DNA of 64,000 bases from Cyanobium sp. FACHB-13342 (GCF_014697415.1 NZ_JACJRT010000008.1:62001-126000); one strand, 5' to 3'; shown: positions 35,695-45,486, numbered from the stretch's first letter. The notes: a model not told the origin generated them from the sequence alone. Translations and numbers: made by a program.

Positions 35695-36688
35695 GGGAGG
35701 GCTGCTGGAGGAGGGTGTCAACGATGCGGCGCAGCTGCCGCTGCTCGGCAGGGCTGCTGTGGGGGTTGCCCGCCCGGTGGCCGAGCTGCGAGGGGAGCAC
35801 GTGCAACGCCGCGCCGGGGATGGCGTCGGCGTCGGCGGCCAGGTCGTCGGGCGGGAAGTAGAGGTCGTGGCTGCCGGCCACCACGGCGGTGCGGGCGGTG
35901 ATGGAGCCCAGGCTTGCGGCCAGGTCGCCACCGGCGGCCACGTCGTGGGCCAGCCAGGTGTCGAGCATGGCGATCAGGTCTCGGGGGTCGTGGCGCTGGT
36001 AGTGGGGCAGCCACTGGCGCTCCACGTGCTCCTCCACCGGTTCGGCGACGGTGCGGAAAAAGGGTTGGCTGGCGGCCCAGCTGGCGTAGATCAGGGCGTA
36101 GGTGCGCAGCCCCTGGTCCGGCGGGGCGTCGAAGCCGCTGCCGTTCCAGTGGCGATCGGCGGTGAGGGCCTGGCGCAGGCTGAGGAGGAACAGGCGGTTG
36201 TGGGGGGAGGTGCGGGCCGTGCCGCAGACGCAGCAGATCCGCTCCACGGCCCCCGGGTGATCAACGGCCCACTGGTAGGCCTGCTGGGCCCCCATCGACC
36301 AGCCGTAGATCAGCGGGAGCCGTTCGACACCAAACGCCTCCGCCAGCAGGTGCCGTTGGGCGGCGACGTTGTCGCGGTGGCCCACCACCCAGCCCTGTTC
36401 GGCCAGGCCCATGGCGCCGTGGCTGGGGCTGCTGGAGGAGCCGTTGCCGAACATGCCAGCAATCACGATGCACCAGCGCTCCGGATCCAGCACCGGGCCG
36501 GCCAGCCAGGCCAGATCCTCGGGTCGGGCGCCGTAGGAGGTGGGTACCAGGATCAGGTTGGAGCGCTGGGCGTTGAGCTCACCGATCTGGAGGTAGGTGA
36601 GCTGGGCCTGCGGCAGGGTGTGGCCGCAGGCCAGGGGAAAGGGGCCCAGGGGTTGCTGGGCCCGGCGGGCGACGGCGGTGGCGCTCAT
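35687..36688 (-). CDS. alpha/beta-fold hydrolase, homoserine acetyltransferase (MetX)-like
   Basis: A 333-residue alpha/beta-hydrolase-fold protein resembling MetX-type acyltransferases. The first strands are TYLQIGELNAQRSNLILVPT, then WCIVIAGMFGNGSSSSPSHG, and the nucleophile elbow is PLIYGWSMGAQQAYQWAVDH (GWSMG, nucleophile Ser). An acid Asp is in TAVVAGSHDLYFPPDDLAAD and the His is in LHVLPSQLGHRAGNPHSSP. The full triad is present, so it is likely catalytic as either an acyltransferase or a hydrolase. It overlaps the desaturase stop by 4 bases (ATGA) and the glutamine-synthetase-like gene by 8 bases, strongly indicating one transcript. Confidence 0.85.
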   Translation of the reverse strand: MSATAVARRAQQPLGPFPLACGHTLPQAQLTYLQIGELNAQRSNLILVPTSYGARPEDLAWLAGPVLDPERWCIVIAGMFGNGSSSSPSHGAMGLAEQGWVVGHRDNVAAQRHLLAEAFGVERLPLIYGWSMGAQQAYQWAVDHPGAVERICCVCGTARTSPHNRLFLLSLRQALTADRHWNGSGFDAPPDQGLRTYALIYASWAASQPFFRTVAEPVEEHVERQWLPHYQRHDPRDLIAMLDTWLAHDVAAGGDLAASLGSITARTAVVAGSHDLYFPPDDLAADADAIPGAALHVLPSQLGHRAGNPHSSPAEQRQLRRIVDTLLQQPSHV

Positions 36689-37602
36689 GCCGGCAGGGCC
36701 AGGGCCGGCAGGTTGCGCAGCAGCCGTCGGTGCACCGCCAGGTAGCCCCGATCGCAGTGGCGCAGGTGGGGGGCGATGGCGGCATGGGCCACCGGCAGGG
36801 CGTGGAAGGGCAGGGAGGGGTAGAGGTGGTGCTCGGCATGGAACGGCATGTTCCACATCAGCCAGCGCACGGCCGGGTGGGTGAGGGTGGTGCGGGTGTT
36901 CTCGGTGCCGTCACTGCTGAAGCTGCAGCCGCTGTGTTCCGCCAGCAGCAGAACCCGCAGCACGGGCTGCCCCACCGCCAGGGGCAGCAGCCAGAACCAG
37001 AACAGAAAGCCCGTGCCGCTCACCAGGGAGGCCAGGGCCAGGGCGGCGTACACGGCGAACTGGAGCCGCACCGAGCGGCGCACCTGGGGGATGGCCTCCG
37101 GGCTCAGATAGCTCAGGTCATTGAGGTTTCCCCAGAGCAACCGGGCGTAACCGCCCCACTTGCCGCTCCACCAGTTCCAGCCGCTCACCTCGCGCAGGTA
37201 GCCCCAGGCGTCGGTGGGCACGGGATCGTCCAGTTCGGGATCGAGCCCGGGTTGGTGGGTGTAGCGGTGGTGCCACTGGTGGTAGCGCCGGTAGTAGGTG
37301 GCGTTGTAAAAGCTCAGCAGCCCGGCGATCCAGGCCACGGTGTCGTTGCTGCGGCGGCTGCGGAACGCCGTGCGGTGGCAGCACTCATGCAGGGGGGCGA
37401 AGCAGGTGGCCAGGCCGATGCCGCACACCAGCAGCCCAACCAGCCTCAGGGCCAGGGGCCAGGGCTGCTGGGCCCATGCCAGCCCGCCCGCCAGGGTGAA
37501 CAGCAGGTGGCTGGCCAGGCGCACGGCTGCAGGGCCATTGCGCAGCTGGTTGAGGCTGGCCAGCGCCTCGCGCTCCAGCAGGGGTGTGGTGGGATGGGCC
37601 AT
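36685..37602 (-). CDS. membrane fatty-acid desaturase/hydroxylase-family diiron protein
   Basis: A 305-residue integral membrane protein of the desaturase superfamily. Three histidine boxes bind the diiron centre: LHECCHRTAF (HxxxH, with the first box HECCH), YHQWHHRYTHQPGLDPELDD (HQWHH) and PFHAEHHLYPSLPFHALPV (HAEHH). Four hydrophobic segments at about residues 30-55, 57-78, 180-200 and 205-230 match the family. It could be a desaturase, ketolase or hydroxylase; the box pattern does not separate these. It starts at the ATG at 37602, only 5 bp after the stop of the GGDEF/EAL gene, and is followed by two overlapping genes. Confidence 0.9.
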   Translation of the reverse strand: MAHPTTPLLEREALASLNQLRNGPAAVRLASHLLFTLAGGLAWAQQPWPLALRLVGLLVCGIGLATCFAPLHECCHRTAFRSRRSNDTVAWIAGLLSFYNATYYRRYHQWHHRYTHQPGLDPELDDPVPTDAWGYLREVSGWNWWSGKWGGYARLLWGNLNDLSYLSPEAIPQVRRSVRLQFAVYAALALASLVSGTGFLFWFWLLPLAVGQPVLRVLLLAEHSGCSFSSDGTENTRTTLTHPAVRWLMWNMPFHAEHHLYPSLPFHALPVAHAAIAPHLRHCDRGYLAVHRRLLRNLPALALPA

Positions 37603-37607
37603 GGCCC

Positions 37608-39368
37608 CTATCCCACCAGGCCGGAGGCCCCGGCTTCGGTAGGGGATGTGACCATCTGCGGGTCCGGCTGGGCGCCATGGGGCTGGAGGCTTTGAATCTC
37701 CAGCACGTCCCGCGCGGGGCCGAGGAAGGCCCCCTGGCCCAGGCGCACCCCCATCTCCAGCAGGTCTTGGCGGGTCTCCTGGTCGCCCACGAACTCCGCC
37801 ACCACCAGGGTGCCGAGCCCCTTGGCCAGCTTGACCACCGCCTCGATGATCAGGCGGTCGGCGGGATCGTTTTCCGTGCCCAGGCCGCGCACGTACTCCC
37901 CGGCAATCTTGAGCAGATCGACGGGCATGTGTTTGAGGTAGAAGAAGCTGCCGAAGGCCGCCCCGAAGTCGTCGAGGGCCAGCTGGCAGCCGAGTTTGCG
38001 GAGCACCCGGCCGAACTGGCGGGCCCGTTCCAGGTTGGCCATCGCCACCGACTCGGTGAGTTCGAAGATCAGCAGCTCGCGGGGGAAGGTGGCGTTTGCC
38101 AGATGGGCCTCCAGAAACTGGGCGAACCGCTCCCCCTGCAGGGATGCGCCACTGAGATTCACCGCCAGGGCTCTGGGGTGTTCGGGGTCCATCTCCTCCA
38201 ACAGGGTGATGGCCCGTCCGGTGACCCACTCATCGATGTCAATGGCCATGCCGAAGCGTTCCGCCGTGTAGAGGAACACCGCCGGGGGGATCAGGATGCC
38301 GCCGGGCGCCCTCAGCCGGATCACCAGCTCGTAGAAGGCCACCGCATCGGTTTGCAGATCGATCACCGGTTTGGCATGGAGCGCGAAGCCGTCGTGGTCG
38401 AGGGCGTCCCGGATCCGCTCCGACCACAGCAACCGGGCCGTCACCTTCTCGTGCAGACCGCTGTCGGTGGTGAACACCTTCACGCAGCCCCGGCCAGACT
38501 CCTTGGCCTGATAGAGCGCCAGATCGGCGTTGATCAGCACGTCGTCGGCGCACTGGCCGTCGTCGCTCTGGAAACCCGCCACGCCGCAGCTGGCGGCCAC
38601 GGTGATGCTCAGGCCGGCCCCCTCCACCACCACCGCAGCGATGGCTCGAAGCAACTGTTCGGCGTGGCTGTGGGCTTCGTCAAGGCTGGATTCCGGCAGC
38701 AACACGGCGAATTCATCCCCCCCCAGCCGGGCCACCAGATCGGTTTCGCGCGAGTTGCCGCTGAGGGCCGCGGCCACGGCGATGATCAGGGCATCGCCGG
38801 CGGCGTGTCCGTATTGGTCGTTGACGCCCTTGAAGTTGTCGAGGTCGAGCATCAGCACGGCGCCGCCGCCACCATGGCGACGGGCGTAGGCGAGCTGGCG
38901 GTCGACGTCGATCCGGAAGCGCCGCTGGTTGTAGAGCGAGGTGAGCGGGTCGTGGTCGGCGAAGTATTCGAGCTGGCCGACGAAATGCTTGCGTTCGGAG
39001 ATGTCATGCACCTGCACCACCAGGGCCCCTTGGCGATCGCCCGTCAGCTCATGGCCCCGCGCCACCGTGATCAGTCCCCAGGTGCGATGACCATCGGCGT
39101 GCTCGAAGCGCTTCTCGAAGCTGCAGGTTTCCATCTCCCCGCGGCAGAGGCGGGCGATCAGGTCTTCGAAGAGGGCGACGTCGTCGCGGTGCACCAACTC
39201 GGCGAAGGAGAGGCCGCCCAACTCCTGCTTGGTGCGGCCGGTGAAGAAGGCCATGGCACCGTTCGCCGCCAGGATCCTGCCAAGGCCTCCGCGTTCCTGG
39301 CTGGGCGCCACAAAGGCCATCGGAATGCCCGCATCGGCAAAGGCGCTGTCGCCCAGTTCTTTGGGCAT
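37608..39368 (-). CDS. PAS-GGDEF-EAL protein (diguanylate cyclase/phosphodiesterase)
   Basis: A soluble 586-residue c-di-GMP enzyme. PAS region about residues 10-130 (ILAANGAMAFFTGRTKQELG, VHRDDVALFEDLIARL), then GGDEF at about 150-310 with DHDPLTSLYNQRRFRIDVDR and LVARLGGDEFAVLLPESS (intact GGDEF). The EAL domain at about 325-560 has AFYELVIRLRAPGG (ELV in place of EAL), ALAVNLSGASL, IFELTESVAMANLERAR, QLALDDFGAAFGSFFYLKHM, LLKIAGEYVRGLG and GQGAFLGPA. The metal and acid residues Glu, Asn, Glu, Asp-Asp, Lys are kept, so phosphodiesterase activity is plausible despite the variant motifs. I chose the ATG at 39368 to avoid running into fumC. It is 5 bp upstream of the desaturase gene. Confidence 0.92.
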   Translation of the reverse strand: MPKELGDSAFADAGIPMAFVAPSQERGGLGRILAANGAMAFFTGRTKQELGGLSFAELVHRDDVALFEDLIARLCRGEMETCSFEKRFEHADGHRTWGLITVARGHELTGDRQGALVVQVHDISERKHFVGQLEYFADHDPLTSLYNQRRFRIDVDRQLAYARRHGGGGAVLMLDLDNFKGVNDQYGHAAGDALIIAVAAALSGNSRETDLVARLGGDEFAVLLPESSLDEAHSHAEQLLRAIAAVVVEGAGLSITVAASCGVAGFQSDDGQCADDVLINADLALYQAKESGRGCVKVFTTDSGLHEKVTARLLWSERIRDALDHDGFALHAKPVIDLQTDAVAFYELVIRLRAPGGILIPPAVFLYTAERFGMAIDIDEWVTGRAITLLEEMDPEHPRALAVNLSGASLQGERFAQFLEAHLANATFPRELLIFELTESVAMANLERARQFGRVLRKLGCQLALDDFGAAFGSFFYLKHMPVDLLKIAGEYVRGLGTENDPADRLIIEAVVKLAKGLGTLVVAEFVGDQETRQDLLEMGVRLGQGAFLGPARDVLEIQSLQPHGAQPDPQMVTSPTEAGASGLVG

Positions 39369-39435
39369 GGTGAAACCTGCTGCGGGTCCCCGATGGAATG
39401 GGCCCTTGGGTTCATCGTGACAGCAATTCAGCCGT

Positions 39436-40808
<1,373 letters not shown>

Positions 40809-40809
<1 letters not shown>

Positions 40810-41453
40810 CAGCGGCTCACCACCTCCGAATTGAGCTCGTTGAAGCTCTCGGTGCTGCTGCGGGTGCCCCCTTCGGGCAGGGGGATGCCGGTGGCCTGGC
40901 TCACGGCGGCGTTGATCGCATCCACATCCACGGCACCCTGTTCATCGAAGATCACCCGCCCCTCGGCGTTGAACACCACCACCTGGGGCACCAGGCCGCG
41001 CCAGTAGTGGGCCGGATCGGTGGGGCCGCCATCGCCGCGGTTCTGCAGGGGGTCGGTGACCAGCGGGATCAGCTCGATGCTGTTGAGCCACACCCGTTGC
41101 AGCTCCGACACCACCGCCGAGAACTGTTTGCTGGCGGCGTCGTCGTCGAGGTAGTAGATCACCACGGCGGGCCGGTGGTCGGCCAGGGCCTGGGCCAGGC
41201 TGCTGCGCGGCGGCACCAGGGAGCCGTTGCCGGCGTAGAGGGCATAGATGTTGCCGTCGTAGCTGTTGCTCGTGAGCGAGGCCTGGGCCGCGGCGGCGGG
41301 CACCAGGCCCCAAAGGCCCACCGCCAGCAGCACCCCCAGGGCGGAGGTGAGCACGCCCTGGAGGAGGCTTGTGAGGCTGGTGGGCACTGACCCGATCCCG
41401 TTGCGATCTCCCCCGATCCGTCCCATCCCGAACTGCCCGCCAAGTGGAGCCAT
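40809..41453 (-). CDS. thioredoxin-like thylakoid protein, photosystem I accumulation factor family
   Basis: A 214-residue protein with a hydrophobic segment at about residues 35-58 ([20 protein letters not shown]), serving as signal/anchor, followed by [29 protein letters not shown]. That block, with [20 protein letters not shown] and [20 protein letters not shown], is like cyanobacterial proteins named thylakoid membrane photosystem I accumulation factor. The fold is thioredoxin-like, but the CxxC is absent, so no disulfide chemistry is expected. It lies 12 bp downstream of the DUF3685 gene and its stop overlaps the fumC start. The family identity is from recollection of the motif, so moderately sure. 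Confidence 0.65.
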
Positions 41454-41465
41454 TGTGACGGGGCG

Positions 41466-43115
41466 TCAGCTGCGACCCAGGCTGCGGCCCATGCCCTGGG
41501 CGATGCCCCGGCCCACCAGGCCAATGGCCCGGCCCAGCACGCGGGTGAGCAGCACCACCACCAGATCCCCCAGGCCCCGCACCAGGGCCTGCACCTGGGG
41601 GGCCAGGGCATCGCGGGTTTCCAGGCTGAGGGTCACCAGTTGCTGCAGCCAGCCCAGCTGACGCAATTCGGCATCGCGGGGCTCGGTGAGCTCCTGGCAG
41701 CGGATGGCGCCATCGCGCAGGCAGTAGAGCCGGCGGCGGCTCTCGTAGAGGCTGATCGGCCGCTCCACCCAGCTGGTCCAGCGCTGTTGGGCATTGAGCT
41801 GGTTGCGCAGCCGTTCGAGGTTGCGGGTGGCCAGCAGATCGGGTTGGAGCAGATAACGGCGCAGCTCCGGCCAACTGCCGCAGCTGGCGAGCACTTCGGC
41901 GCTCACCAGTTCGGCGCTGCGCACCAGCCAGTTGCTGAGCAGCAGCTCGAGGTGCAGCACGGCCCGGGGCTCGTCGGCGGCCACCAACTGGCCTTCCACC
42001 AGCAGGGGCTGGGCCCGCACCAGGGCGGCCAGCATCGGCTGGGGATCGGGCAGTTCCGGGTCGCTGGCCCCCAGCTCGCTGCTGCGGATCAGGGTCTCGG
42101 CCACGGGCTGGAGTTGGCCCTCCCGGGGCAGTTGCACGTAGGGGTTCACCAGGCTGCGCAGGGCCTGCTGGCGGAGTTCCGGCTGCCAGGTGAGCCAGCG
42201 CTCCTGCAGCGGCTGATGGGGGAACTCCTCCGCCAGCAGGCGTTGGCGCAGGCTGTCCACCTGGCTCAGCAGGGCCCGCAGCAGGTCGCGGCGGCGCTCC
42301 GGGCTGAGGCCCTCCAGGGCCAGCAGCTGGCCGCTGCGGTTGGTCAGTCCGGCCTCGGCCCCGGCCTCCAACCGTTGGCGAATGGCCCGCCAGATGCCGT
42401 CGGCGCTGCGCTGCTGCAGGGTGATCGCCAGCACCGGTTCCCCATCCTTCGGACCGGCGGAGCTGCCGGCTGCTGGGGGGCGCGGCGTCTCGACCACCGG
42501 GCCCCAGGCCAGGCTCATCGGCCCCCACAGCAGCACCAGCAGCTGCCGGGCCGCCGCCAGCTCCCGCAGGCGGCCCTGCAGCACGAGCAGGTGCACCAGG
42601 TTGGTGGGTGGCGGCGTGAGCAGCCGTTGGATCGCCTGGCTGTCGGCGTCGATCTGCTGCAGGCCACTGATCAGCAGCCACTGGCCCAGCCCCAGGGTGG
42701 CCGTGGGATTGGGGGCCGCCTCTGGGGCTGACCCGGAGGCCACCGCCAGCACCCGGCCACCGGCGAGCAGGGTGGCGATGGCCTCAAGCAGCTCCTGGGG
42801 CGTCGGGGCCTCCAGCACCCCCGCGGCGGGCAGCTGCAGCAGGGCCCCATGGGCCAGGCCATGGCCGGATGGCAGCAGCACCAGCAGGGGCGCGGGCTGC
42901 CAGCGCTCCTGGAGCAGCTGAAGCTCCTGGGCCAGGCCCTCCAGCGAGGCCGCCCCGCCGCCCGCACGGCTCACCTGCCAGAGCACCAGTTGGGGCAGGC
43001 CGTTCAGCTCCTCGGGGGATTGGGCCACCGTGTAGCGATCAGCCTGGGCGATGAGCAGGCGGGTGAGCCCATCGCGCAGCAGTGGTTCGGCAAACAGCAG
43101 CAGCTGCGAACTCAC
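41466..43115 (-). CDS. DUF3685 family protein with receiver-like N-terminus
   Basis: A large cyanobacterial protein of about 549 residues. The N-terminus (about 1-130, SSQLLLFAEPLLRDGLTRLL, LPQLVLWQVSRAG, PLLVLLPSGHGLAHGALLQL) resembles a response-regulator receiver fold but lacks its phospho-acceptor Asp, so it is probably not phosphorylated. The rest matches DUF3685, of unknown function, with a C-terminal hydrophobic stretch (LVRGLGDLVVVLLTRVLGRAI). I used the GTG at 43115 (MSSQLLLFAEP); the longer frame starts at a TTG at 43139. It may be co-transcribed with the PSI-factor gene and fumC. Confidence 0.8.
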   Translation of the reverse strand: MSSQLLLFAEPLLRDGLTRLLIAQADRYTVAQSPEELNGLPQLVLWQVSRAGGGAASLEGLAQELQLLQERWQPAPLLVLLPSGHGLAHGALLQLPAAGVLEAPTPQELLEAIATLLAGGRVLAVASGSAPEAAPNPTATLGLGQWLLISGLQQIDADSQAIQRLLTPPPTNLVHLLVLQGRLRELAAARQLLVLLWGPMSLAWGPVVETPRPPAAGSSAGPKDGEPVLAITLQQRSADGIWRAIRQRLEAGAEAGLTNRSGQLLALEGLSPERRRDLLRALLSQVDSLRQRLLAEEFPHQPLQERWLTWQPELRQQALRSLVNPYVQLPREGQLQPVAETLIRSSELGASDPELPDPQPMLAALVRAQPLLVEGQLVAADEPRAVLHLELLLSNWLVRSAELVSAEVLASCGSWPELRRYLLQPDLLATRNLERLRNQLNAQQRWTSWVERPISLYESRRRLYCLRDGAIRCQELTEPRDAELRQLGWLQQLVTLSLETRDALAPQVQALVRGLGDLVVVLLTRVLGRAIGLVGRGIAQGMGRSLGRS

Positions 43116-43186
43116 GGGTGGGGCTGAGGAATGGGCCAACGTTAACGAGCCCGATTCGGTTTCTCCAGTGGCGTCCTGACCCCAGC

Positions 43187-43678
43187 TCAGCCGGCGCGCC
43201 GCCGACCGGTGAGGTGCAGGGTGTAGCTCTCGATGGCGAAGCCGGTGTGGCGCTCAATCTGGTCGAGCAGGTCGCGGGGCAGCTCCACATCCAGGTCCTG
43301 GATCGCGCCTGACTCGGCGCAGGTGAGGTGGCTGTGCGGATCGCTGCGGTAGCCGTAGAGGCGCCCACTGGCCCGATCCAGGCACTCGATCACCCCAGCC
43401 GATTGGAGAGCCTCGAGGTTCTGATACACCGAGGTGTGGCCGATGTTGCGCCCCAGGTTGTTCAGCTTTTCAAAAATGTCGCGGGCGCTCAGGTGGCTTT
43501 TCTCCGCCCAGAGCAGGTCCAGCACCATGCGGCGCTGGCGGCTGAGCCGCATGCCCAGCTCCCGGCAGCGCTGGTAGACGTCGTCCACGTTGCCGGAGGC
43601 CACCTTGCTGGAGGCCACGTTGCTGGAGTGCCCGTGGCTGGCCGGGGTGGAAAGGGCGTCGGCGAGCACGCGACACAC
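43187..43678 (-). CDS. Fur-family transcriptional regulator without the CxxC zinc site
   Basis: A 163-residue metal-dependent repressor of the Fur/PerR/Zur type. The winged-helix DNA-binding part (about 33-110) has MRLSRQRRMVLDLLWAEKSH, LSARDIFEKLNNLGRNIGHT and SVYQNLEALQSAGVIECLDR. The metal site has RSDPHSHLTCAESGAIQDLD, so HxH is present, but where canonical Fur has Cys-x-x-Cys this protein has Cys-Ala-Glu-Ser, losing the structural zinc site. There is also a poly-Ser/Ala/Val extension at the N-terminus. Upstream, TATAAC (43698-43703 on the complementary strand) could be a -10 element. It could be an iron, peroxide or zinc sensor; the sequence does not decide. Confidence 0.88.
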   Translation of the reverse strand: MCRVLADALSTPASHGHSSNVASSKVASGNVDDVYQRCRELGMRLSRQRRMVLDLLWAEKSHLSARDIFEKLNNLGRNIGHTSVYQNLEALQSAGVIECLDRASGRLYGYRSDPHSHLTCAESGAIQDLDVELPRDLLDQIERHTGFAIESYTLHLTGRRRAG

Positions 43679-43725
43679 CTCAAATCGTGATCAATCTGTT
43701 ATAGGCCAACCCGCAACCGATCCGC

Positions 43726-44475
43726 TTACGGTGTGGGCAGGGCCCCACGGGTCTCCAGCTCCATCAAGCGGCCGAGGCCCGTTACCGGGGCGTGCAGGCC
43801 CAGGTGGTTCAGGGCCTGCCAGTAGGTGGCGGTGTTGACCGCGATCACTGGTTTGCCCAGTTCCTGCTCCAGCTCCTCCACCAGGGAGGTGGCCACCAGG
43901 TTGGTGCCCACCTGGAGCAGCCCATCCACGCCGCTGTGGTTCACGGCCCGGAAGGCCTCCCGGATCCGTTCGGCGCTGATCCGCGCTGAAAATACCTTGC
44001 CCTTTTGGGCGCTGGCCAGGCATTCCATGGCCCCCACCTCAAATCCCTCGGCCTGGAAGTGGCTGAGCACGGCGGCATTCGCCTGCTCGGGAAAGGGATT
44101 GACAATGCCCAGCCGACGGCAGTTCAGGGCCCGCAGCGCCGCACTGACGGCGGCGGTGGCGGTGGTGACGGCCAGGCCGCTGGCCGCCTCCAGGGTGGCG
44201 CTGAGCTGCTGGGCCACGCCGGCCGCCCCCGGCATGTATTCGGGGGAGTAGCCGAGCACCAGGTGGTCGGGCTCGCAGGCCAGCATCATGGCGATGGCCG
44301 GCTCCATCAGCTCCAGCAGCCGCTCCGGGTTGGCCGGCAATTCCGGAAACGGAAAGCGGAAGGTGTGGTTGGTCACCCCCGGGGGCTGGAGGGAGGCCAG
44401 GTCGGGTTCCACCATCGTGTTGGTGGCGGGCACCAGCACCGCCAGCACGGCCCGCGTGCCCAGGGCATCGGTCAT
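43726..44475 (-). CDS. Asp/Glu racemase-fold protein (maleate isomerase/arylmalonate decarboxylase family) lacking both Cys
   Basis: A 249-residue protein of the aspartate/glutamate racemase superfamily, closest by eye to maleate cis-trans isomerases and arylmalonate decarboxylases. The N-terminal VLAVLVPATNTMVEPDLASL (NTxxEPD) is diagnostic, and the first catalytic loop reads HLVLGYSPEYMPGAAG, with Tyr where maleate isomerase has its first Cys. The second loop, VDGLLQVGTNLVATSLVEEL, has Gly-Thr-Asn where the other Cys is expected. So neither catalytic Cys is present. Its biochemical activity is therefore uncertain. It sits between fur and hisA, on the same strand. Confidence 0.8.
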   Translation of the reverse strand: MTDALGTRAVLAVLVPATNTMVEPDLASLQPPGVTNHTFRFPFPELPANPERLLELMEPAIAMMLACEPDHLVLGYSPEYMPGAAGVAQQLSATLEAASGLAVTTATAAVSAALRALNCRRLGIVNPFPEQANAAVLSHFQAEGFEVGAMECLASAQKGKVFSARISAERIREAFRAVNHSGVDGLLQVGTNLVATSLVEELEQELGKPVIAVNTATYWQALNHLGLHAPVTGLGRLMELETRGALPTP

Positions 44476-44499
44476 GGCGGGCCGGGTCGGGAGGGTGGA

Positions 44500-45264
44500 T
44501 CAGGCCATCATCGACGCGCCGGCCGGATCCTGCAGCCGGCCCTCATCAATGGCCTGCAGGGCCTCGGCCAGGTCGACGCGGCCGTCGTAGAGGGCGCGGC
44601 CCACGATCACCCCCTCCACCCCGAGGGGGGCCAGGGCCAGCAGGGAGAGCAGGTGCTCCAGGGTGCCGATGCCACCGGAGGCGATCACCGGCACGGCACT
44701 GGCCTCGGCCATCGCCCGCAGGGCCTCCAGGTTGGGCCCCGCCAGGGTGCCGTCGGTGGCGATGTCGGTGCTGATGATGGCGGCGATGCCGCTGGCGGAG
44801 AAGCGCCGGGCCAGTTCGGTGGCCTCGGTGCTGCTCTCTTCGATCCAGCCGCGGGTGGCCACCTTGCCGTTCTTGGCGTCGATGCCCACCACGATTCGGC
44901 CGGGATGGCGGGCGGCCAGCGTGTCCACCAGCTCGGGCTGCTCCAGGGCCACGGTGCCGAGGATCACCCGATCCAGTCCGCAGGCCAGCAGCTCCTCGGC
45001 CCGCTCGGCGCTGCGCACGCCTCCGCCGAGTTGCACGGGGATGGTGAGGGCGGCGGTGATCGCCTTGATCGCAGCGTCGTTGGCCGGCTCGCCGCTGCGG
45101 GCGCCGTCGAGATCCACCAGGTGCAGCCGCCGGGCCCCCTGCTGCTGCCAGCTGAGCGCCTGGGCCACGGGGTCGTCGCTGAAGCGGGTCACCTGGTCGT
45201 AGTCGCCCTGGTGCAGCCGCACGCAGTGGCCGTCGAGCAGATCAATGGCGGGGATCACCTGCAT
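44500..45264 (-). CDS. hisA: phosphoribosylformimino-5-aminoimidazole carboxamide ribotide isomerase
   Basis: HisA isomerises ProFAR to PRFAR in histidine synthesis; it is a (beta/alpha)8 barrel. The first catalytic Asp is in QVIPAIDLLDGHCVRLHQGD and the second in IISTDIATDGTLAGPNLEAL; the phosphate-binding loops are PVQLGGGVRSAERAEELLA and VIASGGIGTLEHLLSL. Its length of 254 fits the family. The start is the ATG at 45264. The frame stays open upstream with a strong coding pattern for 74 more codons (see the entry at 45265), so an N-terminal extension is possible. It lies 24 bp from the racemase-fold gene, on the same strand. Confidence 0.96.
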   Translation of the reverse strand: MQVIPAIDLLDGHCVRLHQGDYDQVTRFSDDPVAQALSWQQQGARRLHLVDLDGARSGEPANDAAIKAITAALTIPVQLGGGVRSAERAEELLACGLDRVILGTVALEQPELVDTLAARHPGRIVVGIDAKNGKVATRGWIEESSTEATELARRFSASGIAAIISTDIATDGTLAGPNLEALRAMAEASAVPVIASGGIGTLEHLLSLLALAPLGVEGVIVGRALYDGRVDLAEALQAIDEGRLQDPAGASMMA

Positions 45265-45486
45265 GGAGGGGGCCGGGGGCAAGGGCTGCCAGCCAGGCTG
45301 CCAGAGCTGGCGATTGCGCAGGTCGCGCAACGGCACCACCAGGCGGTAGTCGGGCGCCAGCACGGCCTGGAGTTCCGCCGCCCGGTCAGCCCCCCGGCCC
45401 CGCTCCCCCAGCAGGGCGAAGTGGCGGTAGCCCTGGGTTTGGCCCAGCAGCGCGGGCTGGGCGGTGTACGCAGGGCTCAGGCGCAT
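45265..45486 (-). other. coding-like, stop-free segment in frame with hisA (possible 74-residue extension)
   Basis: The 74 codons before the usual hisA start have no stop, begin with an ATG at 45486 (MRLSPAYTAQPALLGQ) and show third-position GC of about 90% or more, with second-position near 55%, a clear coding pattern. They contain YRHFALLGERGRGADRAAEL, VLAPDYRLVVPLRDLRNRQL and a Pro-rich linker (QPLPPAPS) leading straight into HisA. This could be a HisA N-terminal domain, the remnant of a fused gene, or chance in a GC-rich frame. The rest of the 364-bp gap upstream to 45628 shows no coding pattern I can support and probably holds the promoters. Confidence 0.5.
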
